A DNA stretch of 64,000 nucleotides from Nocardia carnea (GTDB lineage Bacteria > Actinomycetota > Actinomycetes > Mycobacteriales > Mycobacteriaceae). The stretch covers positions 1 through 64,000 of the forward strand of contig NZ_JARWPM010000209.1 of NCBI RefSeq assembly GCF_029869215.1. Direction: 5' to 3'. Positions 61,906 through 64,000 of this stretch are shown here, piece by piece. A program made the position numbers and the translations under genes. The stretch's first letter is position 1; each line of letters begins with the position of its first letter. Below the pieces are notes generated by a model. The model was given only the letters and a program-made list of their open reading frames with translations, searched no databases and was not told the DNA's origin.

Positions 61906-63114
61906 GTGGCGATCGATCTGTCCCTGCCCGGCGAGGTACAAGCGCTCGTCGATCGGACCCGGAGCTTCATCCGTGACCACGTCGTCCCGCTCGAGGACGC
62001 GCACGACGGTGATATCGCCGCGGCAGGTGGTGACAAGTTCCGCGTGGAGCTGCAGCAGGCGGCCCGGGACGCGGGCGTCTTCGCGCCCCACGCCCCCGTC
62101 GAATACGGCGGGCACGGCCTGGGGATGTCGGACCGGGCGCCGGTTTTCGAGGAGGCCGGGTACTCGTTGTTCGGCCCGACGGCGCTGAATATCGCCGCGC
62201 CGGACGAGGGCAATGTGCATATGCTCGCGCATATCGCGAACCCGGAGCAGAAGGCGCAGTATCTCGCTCCCCTCGCGCACGGTGATGTGCGTTCGGCGTT
62301 CGCGATGACCGAGCCGGCACCCGGCGCCGGGTCGGATCCGTCCGCGTTGACGACCCGCGCGGTGCGGGCCGAGGGTGGGTGGCGGATCAACGGCGTCAAA
62401 TATTTCATCACCGGTGCCGACGGTGCGGGTTTCTTCATCATCATGGCGCGCACCTCGGGAGAACCGGGGGACCGGGGCGGCGCGACGATGTTCCTGGCCC
62501 CGGCCGGCACCCCGGGTATCCGGGTGGGCCGCCATCTCGACACCCTGGACCGGTCGATGGTCGGTGGCCATTGCGAGGTGTTCTTCGAGGATCTGCTGGT
62601 ACCGGAGTCGGCGGTGCTGGGTGAGGTCGACCGCGGTTTCGAATACGCGCAGGTGCGTCTCGGCCCGGCCCGGATGACGCATGTGATGCGCTGGCTCGGC
62701 GCCGCCCGCCGCGGACACGATGTGGCGGTGGCCCAGGTGGCCCGGCGCGAAGGATTCGGGTCCAAGCTGGGCGATCTCGGCATGATCCAGAAGATGGTCG
62801 CCGACAACGAGATCGATATCGCCGCCACCCGCGCCCTGCTGACCCGTGCCTGCTGGGAACTCGACCGCGGCGAATCCGCCGCCAACGCCACCTCCATCGC
62901 GAAAACCTATGCGGCCGAGGCGATCTTCCGGATCGTCGACCGCAGTATGCAGATGTGCGGCGGGCTCGGTGTCTCCGGCGACCTGCCGCTGGCACGGCTC
63001 TCGCGGGAGGTGCGCCCCTTCCGGATCTACGACGGGCCCTCGGAGGTGCATCGGTGGGCGATCGCCAAGCGCACCGTCGGTGCCGCGAAACGCGCACTGC
63101 GGGACAGCGAATGA
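61906..63114 (+). CDS. Acyl-CoA dehydrogenase, ACAD10/11-like
   Basis: A 402-residue dehydrogenase-fold protein with FAMTEPAPGAGSDPS, YFITGADGAGF and the C-terminal IYDGPSEVHRWAIAKR. The YDGPSEVH end is the form found in the ACAD10/ACAD11/LvaC branch in place of the usual YEGTNEIQ. GGAGGAG seven bases before the GTG at 61906 decides the start. Its stop overlaps the ATG of an APH-type kinase gene. In eukaryotic ACAD11 the two domains are fused, and in bacteria LvaA/LvaC handle 4-hydroxyacyl-CoA by phosphorylation then elimination, so a 4-hydroxyacid role is inferred here. Confidence 0.88.
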   Translation: MAIDLSLPGEVQALVDRTRSFIRDHVVPLEDAHDGDIAAAGGDKFRVELQQAARDAGVFAPHAPVEYGGHGLGMSDRAPVFEEAGYSLFGPTALNIAAPDEGNVHMLAHIANPEQKAQYLAPLAHGDVRSAFAMTEPAPGAGSDPSALTTRAVRAEGGWRINGVKYFITGADGAGFFIIMARTSGEPGDRGGATMFLAPAGTPGIRVGRHLDTLDRSMVGGHCEVFFEDLLVPESAVLGEVDRGFEYAQVRLGPARMTHVMRWLGAARRGHDVAVAQVARREGFGSKLGDLGMIQKMVADNEIDIAATRALLTRACWELDRGESAANATSIAKTYAAEAIFRIVDRSMQMCGGLGVSGDLPLARLSREVRPFRIYDGPSEVHRWAIAKRTVGAAKRALRDSE

Positions 63115-64000
63115 ACCTACCGGGTATGGACGTTGCCGCCCTCGAGCGGTTCCTGCGGGCGCAGGGCGTCGAGGTGCGCGGTGAACTACGGGTGGAATTG
63201 ATCAGCGGTGGCCGGTCGAACCTGACCTTCACCGCGTCCGACGACGTCTCGCGCTGGGTGGTCCGCCGCCCGCCGGTGGCCGGGCTCACTCCGTCGGCAC
63301 ACGATATGGCGCGCGAGTACACGGTCACCCACGCACTCCAGCACTCGGCGGTACCCGTGGCGAAAACGATCGCGTTCGACGCGGAGGGCGCCGCGCTCGG
63401 CGCGCCGCTGACGGTCGTCGAATTCGTCGACGGGTCGGTGATCCGCGACCAGGACGATCTCGCCGCACTCGGCGACGAGCAGGTGAATGCGGCCGTCGCG
63501 GAGCTGGTGCGGGTACTCGCCGAGTTGCATGCGGTGGACCCCGCGGCGGTGGGCCTGGAGAAGTTCGGCCGGCCCGCCGGATTCCTCACCCGGCAGGTGA
63601 ATCTCTGGGCCTCCCAATGGGAACGGGTCAAGACCCGCGAACTCGCCGATGTCGCGGCCCTGCACGCGGCGCTGATGGCGGCGGTGCCGGCGGAATCGGC
63701 GGCCTCGATCGTGCACGGCGACTACCGCATCGACAACACCATCCTCGACGCGTCCGACCCCGGCCGGGTGCGCGCCGTCGTCGACTGGGAACTGTCCACC
63801 CTCGGGGACCCGCTCACCGACGCCGCCCTGATGTGTGTGTACCGGACCCCGGTCTTCGATCTGGTCCTCGGCTCGCGCGCCGCGTGGACCAGCGACCGGA
63901 TGCCCGCACCCGACGCGCTGGCCCAGGCCTATGCCACCGCATCGGGCCGCGACCTCGGCCACTGGGGTTTCTACCTCGCCCTCGCCAATTTCAAACTCGG
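63111..64000 (+). CDS. APH-family phosphotransferase (cut by window edge)
   Basis: A kinase-fold protein, 296 residues seen before the window ends. It has LISGGRSNLTF and WVVRRPP at the nucleotide lobe, the catalytic IVHGDYRIDNTIL (Brenner motif with HGD and N) and VVDWELSTLGDP (metal-binding aspartate). It is of the choline/APH-like group near the N-domain of ACAD10/11 and LvaA, not an aminoglycoside-resistance gene. ATG 63111 overlaps the stop of the dehydrogenase gene, the pairing known for 4-hydroxyacyl-CoA conversion. The C-terminus is missing. Confidence 0.88.
   Translation, partial: MNLPGMDVAALERFLRAQGVEVRGELRVELISGGRSNLTFTASDDVSRWVVRRPPVAGLTPSAHDMAREYTVTHALQHSAVPVAKTIAFDAEGAALGAPLTVVEFVDGSVIRDQDDLAALGDEQVNAAVAELVRVLAELHAVDPAAVGLEKFGRPAGFLTRQVNLWASQWERVKTRELADVAALHAALMAAVPAESAASIVHGDYRIDNTILDASDPGRVRAVVDWELSTLGDPLTDAALMCVYRTPVFDLVLGSRAAWTSDRMPAPDALAQAYATASGRDLGHWGFYLALANFKL

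Noticed and set aside
63111..64000. Aminoglycoside resistance gene
   Set aside because: The HGDxxxxN and DWE motifs are shared by all APH-fold kinases, and coupling with an ACAD-type gene points to a metabolic kinase.

Overview
The window is high-GC actinobacterial DNA with many GTG starts, ATGA/GTGA gene overlaps, twin-arginine and lipobox signals, a PknK-type kinase/LuxR regulator and many acyl-CoA dehydrogenases, flavin monooxygenases and short-chain dehydrogenases. This suits a Nocardia- or Rhodococcus-like soil member of the Mycobacteriales; the genus is an inference. I see no rRNA, tRNA, insertion sequence, phage or CRISPR array. It reads as ordinary chromosome rich in catabolic operons, each with its own local regulator.

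Left part (1-14.8 kb): the start of an acyl-CoA dehydrogenase diverges from two SnoaL-like proteins and a quinone-oxidoreductase-like enzyme. A leftward operon follows (SDR, di-iron ferritin-like protein, Baeyer-Villiger-type monooxygenase, MerR regulator), facing an AraC regulator. Then come an endonuclease/exonuclease/phosphatase-fold protein, a truncated universal stress protein, a two-CBS protein, an SDR, a secreted neutral ceramidase and the SOS-regulated polymerase dinB, whose LexA box covers its start codon.

Sugar block one (14.9-21.2 kb, leftward): a GH15 glycosidase, an IlvD/Edd sugar-acid dehydratase, a D-2-hydroxyacid dehydrogenase, a KDPG-type aldolase and a KDG-type kinase, all overlapping. 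Together they could turn a sugar acid into pyruvate plus a triose phosphate. Two membrane-protein genes follow.

Transport and flavin block (23.3-32.2 kb, rightward): a peptide/nickel-type ABC importer (lipoprotein, two permeases, fused double ATPase), an unrecognised 72-residue protein and three LLM flavin-dependent monooxygenases. The likely role is import and oxidative cleavage of an organosulfur or similar compound.

Middle (32.2-42.7 kb): an ArsR/VOC pair with a 24-bp palindromic operator, a PhoD phosphatase, a three-gene membrane cassette of substrate-binding and von Willebrand factor A domains with no transporter, a 53-residue gene, the PknK-like regulator and an OB-fold/Zn-ribbon protein. 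Sugar block two (42.7-47.8 kb) is a complete D-galactonate operon (transporter, DgoD, DgoA, DgoK) divergent from an IclR regulator.

Right part (48-64 kb): an acyl-CoA dehydrogenase; a broken SnoaL-like fragment; a leftward operon of hydantoinase, allophanate-hydrolase-like protein, FAD oxidase and DapA-like lyase; then a LacI regulator and a polar-amino-acid ABC importer. An identical 17-bp site in front of both the lyase operon and the importer marks this as one regulon. Next are a cyclase-like protein, a zinc alcohol dehydrogenase, an epimerase, an SRPBCC protein, a tandem-repeat region, an XRE-TetR hybrid regulator with its own palindrome, and an acyl-CoA dehydrogenase overlapped by an APH-type kinase. 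That last pair is the split counterpart of the fused ACAD10/11 enzymes for 4-hydroxyacids.
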